Part shown: positions 36,708 through 45,763 of the stretch, one piece after another
Position numbering within the stretch: the first letter of the stretch is position 1
Layout: each line of letters starts with the position of its first letter
Assembly (NCBI GenBank): GCA_938075155.1
Contig: CALJGL010000005.1
Coordinates: forward strand, 1 to 64,000
Direction: 5' to 3'
Length of the DNA: 64,000 nucleotides
DNA from: UBA12191 sp009937185
Lineage (GTDB): Bacteria; Planctomycetota; UBA8108; UBA1146
Position numbers and translations under genes: made by a program
The notes under the pieces: generated by a model
Told to the model about the DNA's origin: nothing
Database searches by the model: none
The model's input: only the letters and a program-made list of their open reading frames with translations

Positions 36708-36845
36708 ATGAAGGTCAGGATCAGAAAAAGCGGCATTAAGCGCAAGCGTCAGAGTTTTCGTGCTCGCATGAAGACCAAGGCAGGCCGTAAGCAGATCAAC
36801 GCCCGTCGCCGTAAAGGCACCACTCGTCTCACTTCTTGGAGTTAG
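36708..36845 (+). CDS. rpmH: 50S ribosomal protein bL34
   Basis: 45 residues, too short for usual length cut-offs. CGGAGGA lies just upstream of the ATG. The sequence MKVRIRKSGIKRKRQ, then FRARMKTKAGRKQINARRRKG, matches the bL34 core (GFRARM.T..GR..L..RR.KGR). The N-terminus differs from the common MKRTYQPS start, and the C-terminus is TTRLTSWS. A Rho-independent terminator follows 50 bases after the stop. It stands alone: the usual neighbours rnpA, yidC and dnaA are absent here. Confidence 0.9.
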   Translation: MKVRIRKSGIKRKRQSFRARMKTKAGRKQINARRRKGTTRLTSWS

Positions 36846-36895
36846 CTCTAAGCACCGTATCGTTAAGTGTTGGCGAATTCTCAGACAACTTGATG

Positions 36896-36921
36896 AGCCG
36901 GCCTTCATGGTCGGCTTTTTT
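36896..36921 (+). terminator. Rho-independent terminator after rpmH
   Basis: Stem AGCCGGCC and GGTCGGCT (8 bp with one G-T pair), loop TTCAT, followed by a run of six T. About 50 bases after the rpmH stop. Confidence 0.85.
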
Positions 36922-37007
36922 CGTGTCGACTCACTGCTCAATTCTCTCCGCTGACGACGACTCTATGCTCACCAGCCAACTGGGTCATTCCACCTCATGG
37001 AGCAATT

Positions 37008-37844
37008 CTAAAAGTCGAGTGCCTCGTTAATAATCTCACCAAACCCAGCACCGCTACCATCTCCGAAAGGAGACTCCTCCAGCATGGTTTTGGCAATCTC
37101 TCGAAGATCGATAGAAGCCTTCGATCCAGGCTCCCTCAGATTGAATATTTCTCCCGCTCTCGTCGCTTCCATCAGTCTCTCATCATTCCGAATCGCACCT
37201 GCCCAACGTAAAGGAGCATCCTCCATTTTTTCTTTCAGATGAACGAAAAGAGCATTCCCTTCAAGTTCGTCTTTGACCGAGTTGGGAACGAGCCAGCAAA
37301 TGGGAGGAGAATCCAATTCTTGAACCGAAAACCATAACCGAAGCGCATCCGCACGACTCGCAGGCTCCACATCTGTGATGAGAATCATCTCTTCGCAAAA
37401 TGCGCTGAACTTCAATAAGTTCTCGTCAATACCTGCGCCTGAATCAAACACGAAAATATCAGCTTCATTTTTCAGTTGGTTGAGTGAATCCTGTAACTTG
37501 AGTTGCTCTTTCGCTGAAAAATCTTCCATGACAAACCGATTGATAGATCCTGGCAGAAAGTGAAGGGATCCCCCCTCTGTATCACTTTCTCCCCTCCAGT
37601 AATCATGTGGGATTTCGCAGAGGGCTTTCTCCAGCGAACAACGTCCCTGTATCACCTCTTTAAGAGTGTTTTCTCTCTTTTTGATATCGAGATAGATATG
37701 AGAGTTGGGAGTACCGTAGTCGACATCTACCAGAATGACCCTTTGGCCCATTCTCGCCCATTCAATACTTGCGGAGACGGAGAAATGTGTCTTACCCACA
37801 CCACCTTTACCGCTAGTAACCAGCATGCTTCTGGGATTTGTCAT
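37008..37844 (-). CDS. MinD/FlhG-like P-loop ATPase
   Basis: 278 residues. The deviant Walker A SGKGGVGKTHFSVSASIEWA is at residues 11-18 for KGGVGKT, and the second signature lysine-type segment VILVDVDYGTPNSHIYL and FVFDSGAGIDENLLKFS fit the MinD/ParA superfamily. The final stretch lacks a clear amphipathic MinD membrane-targeting helix. FlhG-like proteins place flagella or other polar structures, but no flagellar gene is in view. It may be linked to the FHA-M64 gene upstream on the same strand (about 75 bases apart). Confidence 0.85.
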   Translation of the reverse strand: MTNPRSMLVTSGKGGVGKTHFSVSASIEWARMGQRVILVDVDYGTPNSHIYLDIKKRENTLKEVIQGRCSLEKALCEIPHDYWRGESDTEGGSLHFLPGSINRFVMEDFSAKEQLKLQDSLNQLKNEADIFVFDSGAGIDENLLKFSAFCEEMILITDVEPASRADALRLWFSVQELDSPPICWLVPNSVKDELEGNALFVHLKEKMEDAPLRWAGAIRNDERLMEATRAGEIFNLREPGSKASIDLREIAKTMLEESPFGDGSGAGFGEIINEALDF

Positions 37845-37919
37845 GAACGGACCTCGATTCGGATAGATAACGGAGACTCTTCAAGTCTCCTTATGGGCGC
37901 AGGAAATATCATGAAGTCA

Positions 37920-40900
37920 TCAAGGACGAACTTCCACCCACCATTCCAGTTCCTGAGTCAGCAACCCTTCATCATCTCGAATTACCCAAGGGGTAGGATC
38001 ATGAACTGTGCAGCGAACACGGTGCCAACCTGGCTCGAGGTCTTTTGAACGTAACTGTGCCGCTCGAACGGTTTTACCTTCAGGATCGAGCCCGCTCTGG
38101 GATCGTCTCCAGACTTCACCAAGCCTTTCATCTTTGACCGATGTTAATCCACCCCCCGAATCACCCCCCGCAGCAGCAGGTTTCTGTAATCCGTATGACA
38201 AGACTCGCCAGGTGACATCCAGATCATGAGTTCTCGGCTGAAGTGTCCAAACTTTCAGGATGACTTCTTCCTCATCCTTCTTTTCAAGGACCCATTCCCC
38301 GGGTTCAGGCTCGACCTTATCGACCGGACGCACACGTCGATAGATTTGTTTCACCATGTGCTCCATGCATACCACGCAGAATCCGCTCAGATCTCTCATC
38401 ATGCATGAAAGTTGTGGTCTCCAGACATGGAACGGCTTCCTATCACCACCTTCAAAGAGACCTACAGTGCTGTTGTTCCACCACAGTTCTTCGGCATCGA
38501 TCCACTCTTGCCAGATCACTTTGGAAGCCACATCAGCTTTGTCGCTGCCATGCATCAAGTTGGGGGGAGCCTCTCTTGTTGCTACGACTGCGTCTCTGGG
38601 TGGAGGTGGAGCCTTCTCTGGATCGGATCCTGGCTCATTGTCATATTCGTCATTCAATCCGCCGAAGGAGTGCCCCACTTCGTGATTCACAAGACCGATG
38701 GCACCTTTTGGAAGACTGGCAACTCCACCGCCCCCTGTCGCCACGCCTGCGGCATCATTGGCGATCACAACCGTTTGACGATCCTGACCACTGATACCCA
38801 ATCGGTCAGTGATCGAGAAAACTTTTCCAGCATTTGAGGTCAAAACGTCATACCGAACTGTACAACCCAAAGCAGTATCCCGAACAATATCCCCAGGCTC
38901 ACGGGTCACTCCTTGGTCTACGCTTTGGACGTGGATTGCCGAGAAGTTAAAGTACTGTTCGTATTCTCTGTAGGGATCGACGGCGAAGAGTAATCGTTCA
39001 CATGTTTTTGCGTGATTCAGAAATTGAGACTGTTGGGCATCGTCCACCTGGTAGCCATCCCCAAGAACAAACATATCGATTCGATTCGCCGGATCTCCAT
39101 GATCTCTCAACTTGACCTGTGCTAGGTAAGGATCAGCCAAGAGTTTCCGCGCTTCTGCAGATTGTTCCGCATCGTCCGACTTCGCAATCACTTCCCTGAG
39201 CATCTGATCCGCAAGGCTGAATGAGCCTTGCTCCCTCAGAAGTCGGACATAATCGACAATCACATCGATCTTTTTAGATTTCTGAAGTCTGCGAGCTTGT
39301 GCGATAGCCTCTTTTTCTCGATCTCGCTTAAGTTGGCGATCTTCAAGGATTTGCTCCTGCTCCAACTTTGTCACGAGTCGGCCATCAAATTCGACGAACT
39401 CAGATCCAGCAGGGATCCCTCCACGGGTTTTTTCCAAGATGGACTCTGCGAGAGCATCTCCGTTTTTTCGCCGATGGAGATTCACGAGTGATCTATGAAA
39501 TTCTTCATCATTACCCGCAATCTCCGCGAGAAAGATAAGGCCCATCACTCCTTCAATGGAATGTGGAACAGATCGGAACAGCTTGGATTTGTCTGTTGAG
39601 GTCACCTCTAGCCACGTTTTTTTGACCACTTGTTTTCCGCCAGCAATCTCTCTCTCGAGCTCGACTCCCTCTCGAGTCGCTCGAAGAATACGTCGCTGTT
39701 CTCCCAACAAGGTCACGCTGAGATCACCTCCGGAAGCACCCTCGATGAACTCGTCAAACATGACCGCAAGGGCTCCCGCTTTCACAAGCATCTCTAAAGC
39801 TTCGATATGATCAGAAGAAGGAAGGTCCAGAGAAAGTGCCCGGTAAATAACCGGTGACAAATCTGAGTAACGACATTCCTCAATATACAATCTCGCCTTG
39901 GAGAGTAATTCATTCCATTCTCTAGGTGGTGTTCGTCGACGAGGAGGTTCTTTCAATTTGAGATCTGCAAGTCCTTCGACTAGATCAGAAAGCATTCCTT
40001 CAAACTCGTCGAAACCCGAAAATCGCATCCTTGCGGCTGCCACGACTCTCAGCGCTTCACCGGGCCTGCGCAGGTTTAAGAGCCCTGAAACTTCTTCATC
40101 GAGTTGACGGATCTCTTTTCTCGCCAAGATTCCTATTTGGTCAGACCTGCTCACCCAATACTTCTGGCTTGCAGATGTAGAATCCACCCTCGATAAGAAT
40201 CGAGAAACAACTGCAGCTTCACCAAGTCTTTGCTCAAGAATCATCGGCGTCAAAACTTCTTCAAGTACTAGAGTACGTTCTTCGAGAGTCGCCTTTCGGA
40301 CTCCCTCCAAAGCGTTTGCGAGGTCTAAGCAAGTTTCCGCAACCCTACTATCGGGTTCGAGCTGCGAAATCGATCTTAATGACTCAATGGCATCCCAGGT
40401 GAGCTCGCCATCGGCCATCTCCTGCTCCAGTAATTTGAGTGAAACTTCGCCGTCATCGAGAGGTCGCGGTAAGGCCTCCTCTTCATTAGTAACACCTGTC
40501 TCCACTCCTGGAGAAGGAGCGTTGATGACTACTTTTTTTGGCCCACCCGAATATTCCTTCACCACTAAAGCAACGAGAACAAAGAGAAGAATGAAAAGCG
40601 AAACATCCGCAAACTTGGAAGTCAAAGTTACAGAACTTGACCGGGAAGTACGAGGCGCCTTCTCAGAGGACTCTTCTCCACGTGAAACAGCTTTATCATT
40701 CGGCTTTTTTGTTCCCGCAGTTGCTCCAGCCTTCTTTTGTGATCTCTGTCGAGAGCGGCTTGAAGCGGTCGCAGTTCGATCCTTTACCTCGATGACAGCT
40801 TTCCCTATTTGGATCTTGTCACCCGGTCTGAGACGGGCAGTATCCACCCGGTCGCCGTTCAGAAGTGTTCCATTGGCAGATCGCTTGTCTATCAGCCTCA

Positions 40901-41081
40901 AGGATGAACCATCGATACGGATTTCAGCATGAGTCCTACTGATTTTGGGGATATCCAAACTCAGAGTGCACTCATCAGATCTACCGATCGAAATGACAGA
41001 GAGCCCCTCAGTCTTAATGGGCTCACTTTTGCCATCGATGTGGAGATAGAGGGCTAATTTCTCTTTAGAATTTTCGGGCAT
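37920..41081 (-). CDS. FHA domain - TM helix - M64-type metallopeptidase fusion
   Basis: About 1053 residues (ATG at 41081; a GTG at 41090 is also possible). Residues about 20-100 are an FHA domain (ISIGRSDECTLSLDIPKISRTHAEIRI, then SANGTLLNGDRV). A basic Ser/Lys linker and one membrane helix (FADVSLFILLFVLVALVVKEY) follow near 160-185. The outer part starts with helices like tetratricopeptide repeats. The peptidase has HEVGHSFGGLNDEY near residue 800, the HExxH...DEY signature of M64 (IgA-peptidase-like) proteins. A Cys-rich SCMMRDLSGFCVVC segment follows. It would sense phospho-Thr inside and cleave proteins outside; that link is inference. Confidence 0.85.
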   Translation of the reverse strand: MPENSKEKLALYLHIDGKSEPIKTEGLSVISIGRSDECTLSLDIPKISRTHAEIRIDGSSLRLIDKRSANGTLLNGDRVDTARLRPGDKIQIGKAVIEVKDRTATASSRSRQRSQKKAGATAGTKKPNDKAVSRGEESSEKAPRTSRSSSVTLTSKFADVSLFILLFVLVALVVKEYSGGPKKVVINAPSPGVETGVTNEEEALPRPLDDGEVSLKLLEQEMADGELTWDAIESLRSISQLEPDSRVAETCLDLANALEGVRKATLEERTLVLEEVLTPMILEQRLGEAAVVSRFLSRVDSTSASQKYWVSRSDQIGILARKEIRQLDEEVSGLLNLRRPGEALRVVAAARMRFSGFDEFEGMLSDLVEGLADLKLKEPPRRRTPPREWNELLSKARLYIEECRYSDLSPVIYRALSLDLPSSDHIEALEMLVKAGALAVMFDEFIEGASGGDLSVTLLGEQRRILRATREGVELEREIAGGKQVVKKTWLEVTSTDKSKLFRSVPHSIEGVMGLIFLAEIAGNDEEFHRSLVNLHRRKNGDALAESILEKTRGGIPAGSEFVEFDGRLVTKLEQEQILEDRQLKRDREKEAIAQARRLQKSKKIDVIVDYVRLLREQGSFSLADQMLREVIAKSDDAEQSAEARKLLADPYLAQVKLRDHGDPANRIDMFVLGDGYQVDDAQQSQFLNHAKTCERLLFAVDPYREYEQYFNFSAIHVQSVDQGVTREPGDIVRDTALGCTVRYDVLTSNAGKVFSITDRLGISGQDRQTVVIANDAAGVATGGGGVASLPKGAIGLVNHEVGHSFGGLNDEYDNEPGSDPEKAPPPPRDAVVATREAPPNLMHGSDKADVASKVIWQEWIDAEELWWNNSTVGLFEGGDRKPFHVWRPQLSCMMRDLSGFCVVCMEHMVKQIYRRVRPVDKVEPEPGEWVLEKKDEEEVILKVWTLQPRTHDLDVTWRVLSYGLQKPAAAGGDSGGGLTSVKDERLGEVWRRSQSGLDPEGKTVRAAQLRSKDLEPGWHRVRCTVHDPTPWVIRDDEGLLTQELEWWVEVRP

Positions 41082-41144
41082 GAGATTCACTTCTTTCGAC
41101 GGATATCTTCACGGAGCCTTGCCCCGGAATCCAGCGGAGATCCA

Positions 41145-42095
41145 TCAAGTGAGGCCCAGATTTTTCCTCAGCTCTTCAACGAGATCGGAATTTTCCAGAT
41201 CGATGACCGGGTCCGAGTCATATTGCTCGAAGAAGAAGGAGGGGGTCAGCTCCTCAGGAATCGCCAGTTTCTTACGGATTTTTTTCTCTGCGGGCACAAA
41301 TCCCAATTGAGCCAACCGAATGATGGAATCACCGATCGTCCCCTGTAGACCACAGACGAGCACCACGGCCTTTTCCGGACTCAGTGATCCCGAATCCAGC
41401 CCCATACGCTCTTCTAGCCAAGGAATCTCGCTTTTAAGAAATCTATCCTCCGCCCGTCCATGACACCCTGACCAATCGGGATGATCTGCAGGTCGACTGA
41501 CCGTCGGGATGTATACCAGGCCATGTTCTTTTTGGAGAGACTCTAATTCAGATTGGTAACCGAGATCTCCCGGTCTGGAAGCTCCGTGAATGATACAGAT
41601 CTTGTTGAGTGATCGCCCTTGGGTCAAATCGTCCCTCACGATAGAGACAAAGGGAGCCAATCCAGTTCCTGCGCTGACATAGATCTTCCAGCGATCGTCA
41701 TCCGCTCCCACCGTCCCGGGAACCGTGAAGTGGCCCTTAGGTTTAGGGCGGAGGAATACACGTTCACCTTCAGGCAAGGGAAAGAGATGATGTGTCAAAG
41801 GATTGTTAGATTCTGGCCTGGCCACTCTACGGATATAAAACTCGATGTAATCTCGGCATGCCGGCTCTGAAGCGATCGACATGGGGCGTTGAACTCCCCC
41901 CAGTTCGACCTGAGCCACATTATTGACGCCTATGACCATGTATTGTCCAGGGACAAACCAATCGCCTTCGGGAAGGTCAGCATCGGGTCGGATTCTAAAA
42001 ATGGTCAATTCGTCCGAGAGGTCTTCGCGATTTACGATAGTCGCATTGAGATCCAGTACTTTGCCCAAGTTGCCCCCTGCCAAGATGTCATCCAA
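41145..42095 (-). CDS. Ferredoxin-NADP+ reductase
   Basis: 316 residues. FAD-binding barrel with QRPMSIASEP (RxYS-like) near residue 68, then the NAD(P)-binding half: YVSAGTGLAPFVSIVRD, IIHGASRPGDLGYQSEL, and VLVCGLQGTIGDSIIRLAQLGF. These match plant-type ferredoxin/flavodoxin-NADP+ reductases (Fpr). It exchanges electrons between NADPH and ferredoxin, a plausible partner for the ferredoxin-linked korAB elsewhere in the window. No strong ribosome site is seen before the ATG. Confidence 0.88.
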   Translation of the reverse strand: MDDILAGGNLGKVLDLNATIVNREDLSDELTIFRIRPDADLPEGDWFVPGQYMVIGVNNVAQVELGGVQRPMSIASEPACRDYIEFYIRRVARPESNNPLTHHLFPLPEGERVFLRPKPKGHFTVPGTVGADDDRWKIYVSAGTGLAPFVSIVRDDLTQGRSLNKICIIHGASRPGDLGYQSELESLQKEHGLVYIPTVSRPADHPDWSGCHGRAEDRFLKSEIPWLEERMGLDSGSLSPEKAVVLVCGLQGTIGDSIIRLAQLGFVPAEKKIRKKLAIPEELTPSFFFEQYDSDPVIDLENSDLVEELRKNLGLT

Positions 42096-42155
42096 AGGAA
42101 AGTCTCACTTTCGTGAGTGTCCTTCGAGCATTGGTCCGGGTCAAGTAGAGGCTCC

Positions 42156-43799
42156 CTAGGGGCACCCCTTCGAACAGGTCAAGGAATCGACTGTGGGATC
42201 CAAGCCACACTCTCCGAAAGGAACCGGGAGGGGATCCCCAAGGACAAACAGGGTTGTGAGCAAAGTAATGGCATCCGTTAGATTCAGAGCCCCGTCATCA
42301 TTGGTATCTACCGCATCTTCGCATTGAGGAGTGCTCGCTCCGGGTATAAAGAGAAATGCTAAGACTTGAATGGCATCCGCAATATTCTCAGTCCCAGAAC
42401 CATCCACATCTCCTCTTCGAAATTCTTCCGAAACAAGGGTTCGTGGTCCTAAAGCCCCTACATCTGTAATGCTTCCGTCAGAATCTAAGGGCAGTAACGG
42501 GTTTCCGGTATCTAGGCATGGAGAGCCCGGCTCGAGAGTATAAATTCCCGCTGCGGCATCAGTAAAAAGCGGATCCAGATCAAAAGAATCCAATTGAGTC
42601 ACTCCCGATCCGGTTATTCCCTCAATACAACTGTATTGAGCAAACGTAGAACCTGGCAATGCCACCACAGAGCCGTTCGCCGAGGCCAAAACAATCGAAG
42701 AATCAAAGACGATGGAATCAGGTGTGGAGTTATTAATGTTGATGGCTGCACCGCTGTTATTGCTCGTCAATCCAAAGGTACAGCTTTCAATCAAAAGATT
42801 GATAGGGTTAAAACTGACCGCCAGATGGGCGCCACCGGTTTGAGCGAAGTTATTGTGAAAAATACAATCTCTAATGATCTGCAATTCTTGATCAGATCCT
42901 GAATCGAGAAGTATTCCCCCTCCTGAAGATCCGCCGGAGTTTTCTGAAATCTGGCACCGATCAAGCGTGGCTCTTCCCTGATCCGAGATGACGATTCCAC
43001 CTCCTGATAGCGGAGCAGTGTTCGCTGATATAACGCTATCCGTAATGACAGCCTCAGAGTCACAATGTACCCACACAGCCCCAACTGCAAGATTTGAAGA
43101 GTTGTTTGCGATCAATGAATCACTGACGATGAGCGTACTCTGATCGCATGAAATCGCACCGGAGACTACGCTTGCACTATTTGAAATAAGCGAGCACTCT
43201 GACATATTGATTTCTGCCTGACTCGCGAGTGAGATGCCCCCTCCCAAATCAAAGGCACTGTTATTTTGAAGAATAACTGATTCAAGAATGACTTCTCCAA
43301 AGGTCGGGCCTTCGATGTGAATGCCGCCACCTTCTACTGCTTGGTTATTCTCAATGATGCAATTTCGGATTGTCGGCGTTGAATTTTGAATCAATATTCC
43401 ACCGCCATATGATCTTCCAGAGATCAATGTTCCAGTTCCGTTACGAAGGGTGAACCCTTCCAAAATCGTATTTGAGAACTCCCCAGAAATGAATTTCACA
43501 GCAGAAGACTGACCCACGACTGAAATCCATGTCGACTCGGGCCCACTTGTGGAAATCAGTTGAATGGACTTGCCCATCAAATCGATAGGGCCAGCGTAAT
43601 CACCCGGGGAAACCCAAATGACATCTCCATCTTCTGCAGCATCGATGGCTTCGATGATGCTGGGAACTTCTTGAGGGACCAGAATCTCAACGGCGAAGAG
43701 CTGAGCTCCTGGACCACAGAAAAACATGAAGATGAAACTGGACAAGAAAGGTAACTGGTGCTTGGAAAATTGCCGATAAGCAAACATTTCTTTAAACAT
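42156..43799 (-). CDS. Secreted right-handed beta-helix protein with C-terminal dockerin module
   Basis: About 547 residues using the ATG at 43799; longer (43880) and shorter (43787) starts are possible. A hydrophobic signal segment (FLSSFIFMFFCGPGAQLFA) precedes the repeats. The body has repeated parallel beta-helix turns of the form STPTIRNCIIENNQAVEGGGI and SGGGIVISDQGRATLDRCQI, like pectate-lyase-type polymorphic repeat proteins. The C-terminus is a dockerin-like pair (GDVDGSGTENIADAIQVL and DTNDDGALNLTDAITLL) and the Cys tail CGLDPTVDSLTCSKGCP. Probably extracellular; polysaccharide binding or cleavage is possible but no catalytic residues are assigned. Confidence 0.85.
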   Translation of the reverse strand: MFKEMFAYRQFSKHQLPFLSSFIFMFFCGPGAQLFAVEILVPQEVPSIIEAIDAAEDGDVIWVSPGDYAGPIDLMGKSIQLISTSGPESTWISVVGQSSAVKFISGEFSNTILEGFTLRNGTGTLISGRSYGGGILIQNSTPTIRNCIIENNQAVEGGGIHIEGPTFGEVILESVILQNNSAFDLGGGISLASQAEINMSECSLISNSASVVSGAISCDQSTLIVSDSLIANNSSNLAVGAVWVHCDSEAVITDSVISANTAPLSGGGIVISDQGRATLDRCQISENSGGSSGGGILLDSGSDQELQIIRDCIFHNNFAQTGGAHLAVSFNPINLLIESCTFGLTSNNSGAAININNSTPDSIVFDSSIVLASANGSVVALPGSTFAQYSCIEGITGSGVTQLDSFDLDPLFTDAAAGIYTLEPGSPCLDTGNPLLPLDSDGSITDVGALGPRTLVSEEFRRGDVDGSGTENIADAIQVLAFLFIPGASTPQCEDAVDTNDDGALNLTDAITLLTTLFVLGDPLPVPFGECGLDPTVDSLTCSKGCP

Positions 43800-43945
43800 C
43801 CCAAAAATAACGCTGATGAGCGAATAATGACGAAATAGAACGCCTGAGTCACATATACGATATTCCGATAAATATATCACCCTACGTGACTATTGCGACT
43901 AGTTTTCAAATCATGCCGATTTTAACCATCGTTACCGTCCCTATA

Positions 43946-43961
43946 TTTAGTCTGGACTAAA
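43946..43961. promoter_or_regulatory. 16-bp palindrome upstream of the metal ABC operon (candidate DtxR/MntR box)
   Basis: TTTAGTC-TG-GACTAAA is a perfect inverted repeat with 7-bp arms and a 2-base centre, 59 bases before the start of the substrate-binding protein gene. Its size and AT-flanked form suit a DtxR-family operator, and a DtxR-family regulator is encoded in the same locus. Confidence 0.6.
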
Positions 43962-44019
43962 CCTATTTTTTGTCATGATTAAATCTTGATCGGAGACTCT
44001 GATCCCTGAAAATGGAGGT

Positions 44020-44979
44020 ATGTTCCTTCAATTCTTCTATTCTGCCGATTTTCGACTCCCTGTGCGGGCGCTGCTCTTTGCTCTGCTGCTCCTCGTCAGT
44101 TGCGTTCAACAGACTGAAGATCCTGAAGAACAGCAACTTCGCATCCTCTGCACCACCCGAATGTTGGCCGATCCTGTCCGTGAACTGGTTCCCCCCCATG
44201 TTCAAGTCGATTTTCTGATGGGAACAGGTGTTGATCCCCACCTTTATAAACCGACTCCCGCCGACGTCCGGCGGATGTTGCGAGCAGACCTGATTATCCA
44301 CCACGGCCTTCATCTCGAAGGCAGAATGTCCGAAATACTTCTCAACCTAGACGCGACTTTTCCCGGGGGAAGAACTCGACGATCGATCTCTGCTTGTGAT
44401 GGAATTCCTGAACAACAACTTCTCAAAGATCGATCAGGTGCTACTGATCCACATCTCTGGTTGGATGTTGAGATCTGGATTTCAGTTTGTAAAACTCTGA
44501 AAGAATCCCTCTCCGAATTTCCAACACTTTCAAAAACTGAACTCGATCTCTCATTCAACAAGCTCGAGATGGATCTCCAGCAACTCAACAAGGAAGTTCA
44601 CTCCCTCATTCAATCTATTCCTGAGGAAAATCGGATTCTCGTCACTGCGCACGATGCATTCAGTTACTTCGGAAAGAGATACGGTCTCGAAGTTTATGGC
44701 ATTCAAGGAATCAGTACCGAGTCAGAGCCTTCTCTTCTCAGAGTAAATGAACTCGTTCGACTACTCAGTGACAAAAAGATTCCAGCAATCTTTGTTGAAG
44801 CGACCGTTCCGGAAAGAAATGTACGGGCCTTGATAGAAGGGTGCCAAAAAATGGGACATCTCCTCACTGTCGGAGGCACTCTATATAGCGATGCTCCGGG
44901 GCCACCCGGAAGTGGAGCGGAATCTTGGAGAAACATGGTTTTGCACAATGCCTACACGATTGCAAAGGGCCTGAAATGA
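44020..44979 (+). CDS. Metal ABC transporter substrate-binding lipoprotein (ZnuA/TroA/MntC type)
   Basis: 319 residues with a lipobox LLVSC, Cys28 as the lipidated residue. Cluster A-I ligands are seen: GVDPHLY with His74, ATDPHLW with His145, TAHDAFSYFGKRYG with His211 and YSDA with Asp291, the His-His-His-Asp set of TroA-type Mn/Zn/Fe binders. The ATG at 44020 has GGAGG immediately upstream with almost no spacing, which is unusual; an in-frame GTG at codon 15 is a fallback. First gene of a four-gene importer operon, overlapping the ATPase start (ATGA). Confidence 0.92.
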   Translation: MFLQFFYSADFRLPVRALLFALLLLVSCVQQTEDPEEQQLRILCTTRMLADPVRELVPPHVQVDFLMGTGVDPHLYKPTPADVRRMLRADLIIHHGLHLEGRMSEILLNLDATFPGGRTRRSISACDGIPEQQLLKDRSGATDPHLWLDVEIWISVCKTLKESLSEFPTLSKTELDLSFNKLEMDLQQLNKEVHSLIQSIPEENRILVTAHDAFSYFGKRYGLEVYGIQGISTESEPSLLRVNELVRLLSDKKIPAIFVEATVPERNVRALIEGCQKMGHLLTVGGTLYSDAPGPPGSGAESWRNMVLHNAYTIAKGLK

Positions 44980-45761
44980 AAGACCCCGCGATCGAAATAC
45001 ACGACCTCACCATGGCATATAGAGAAAAGCCTGTGCTATGGGACATCGACTTATCAATCCCCAAGGGATCTCTTTGTTCTGTCATCGGACCCAATGGTGC
45101 CGGAAAAAGTACTCTTCTCGGTTGTATTCTGGGAACCTATAAACCTGCAAACGGATGGATCAAAATTTTCGACGTCCCCCGTGACCAATCCCAAGAATTA
45201 ATCGGATTTGTTCCGCAAAGAGAAAGTGTCGATTGGGATTTCCCCATTCAAGTTCTCGATGTGGTGATGATGGGAACCTATCGAAGTTTGGGTTGGTTTC
45301 GCTGGCCAGGTAAAGCCCAGAGAGATTGGGCTATGCAGTGCCTCGATGCTGTAGGCATGGCAGATTTTAAATCGAGACAAATAGGAGAGCTCTCCGGAGG
45401 ACAGCAACAGAGAGTATTCATTGCAAGGGCACTGGCTCAGGATACAAAAATCATCCTCATGGACGAGCCGTTTGCAGGAGTCGATGCTGCCACAGAAGTC
45501 ACTATTAGAGAAATATTAATCGATCTTAAAAAAGCTCAGAAAACAGTCGTCATCGTCCATCACGATCTTCAAACCGTTGAAGACTTTTTTGATCACGTAT
45601 TACTTTTAAATCTACGCTTAGTCGCGGCAGGCCCGACAGCCACCACATTTACTAGAGAGAATCTGCTACGCACCTACGGAGGAAAACTCACACTTCTCGA
45701 TGAAGCCGCAGAGGCCGTAAGAAGAATTCGCTCCGGAAGATCGACCGGAAAAAGAGGCTAA
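44976..45761 (+). CDS. Metal ABC transporter ATP-binding protein
   Basis: 261 residues from the ATG at 44976, overlapping the previous stop (ATGA). Walker A GPNGAGKST at residues 38-46, Q-loop VPQRESVDWDFP, signature LSGGQ at 139-143, Walker B IILMDEP ending at Asp163-Glu164, and switch His in VIVHHDL. The sequence is of the Mn/Zn/Fe importer class (family of ZnuC, MntB, TroB). Energises the two permeases encoded next. Confidence 0.95.
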   Translation: MKDPAIEIHDLTMAYREKPVLWDIDLSIPKGSLCSVIGPNGAGKSTLLGCILGTYKPANGWIKIFDVPRDQSQELIGFVPQRESVDWDFPIQVLDVVMMGTYRSLGWFRWPGKAQRDWAMQCLDAVGMADFKSRQIGELSGGQQQRVFIARALAQDTKIILMDEPFAGVDAATEVTIREILIDLKKAQKTVVIVHHDLQTVEDFFDHVLLLNLRLVAAGPTATTFTRENLLRTYGGKLTLLDEAAEAVRRIRSGRSTGKRG

Positions 45762-45763
45762 CG

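Noticed and set aside
40387..40932. Plus-strand Ser-rich frame of 181 codons
   Set aside because: Antisense of the FHA-peptidase gene; Ser-rich composition is typical of shadow frames here.
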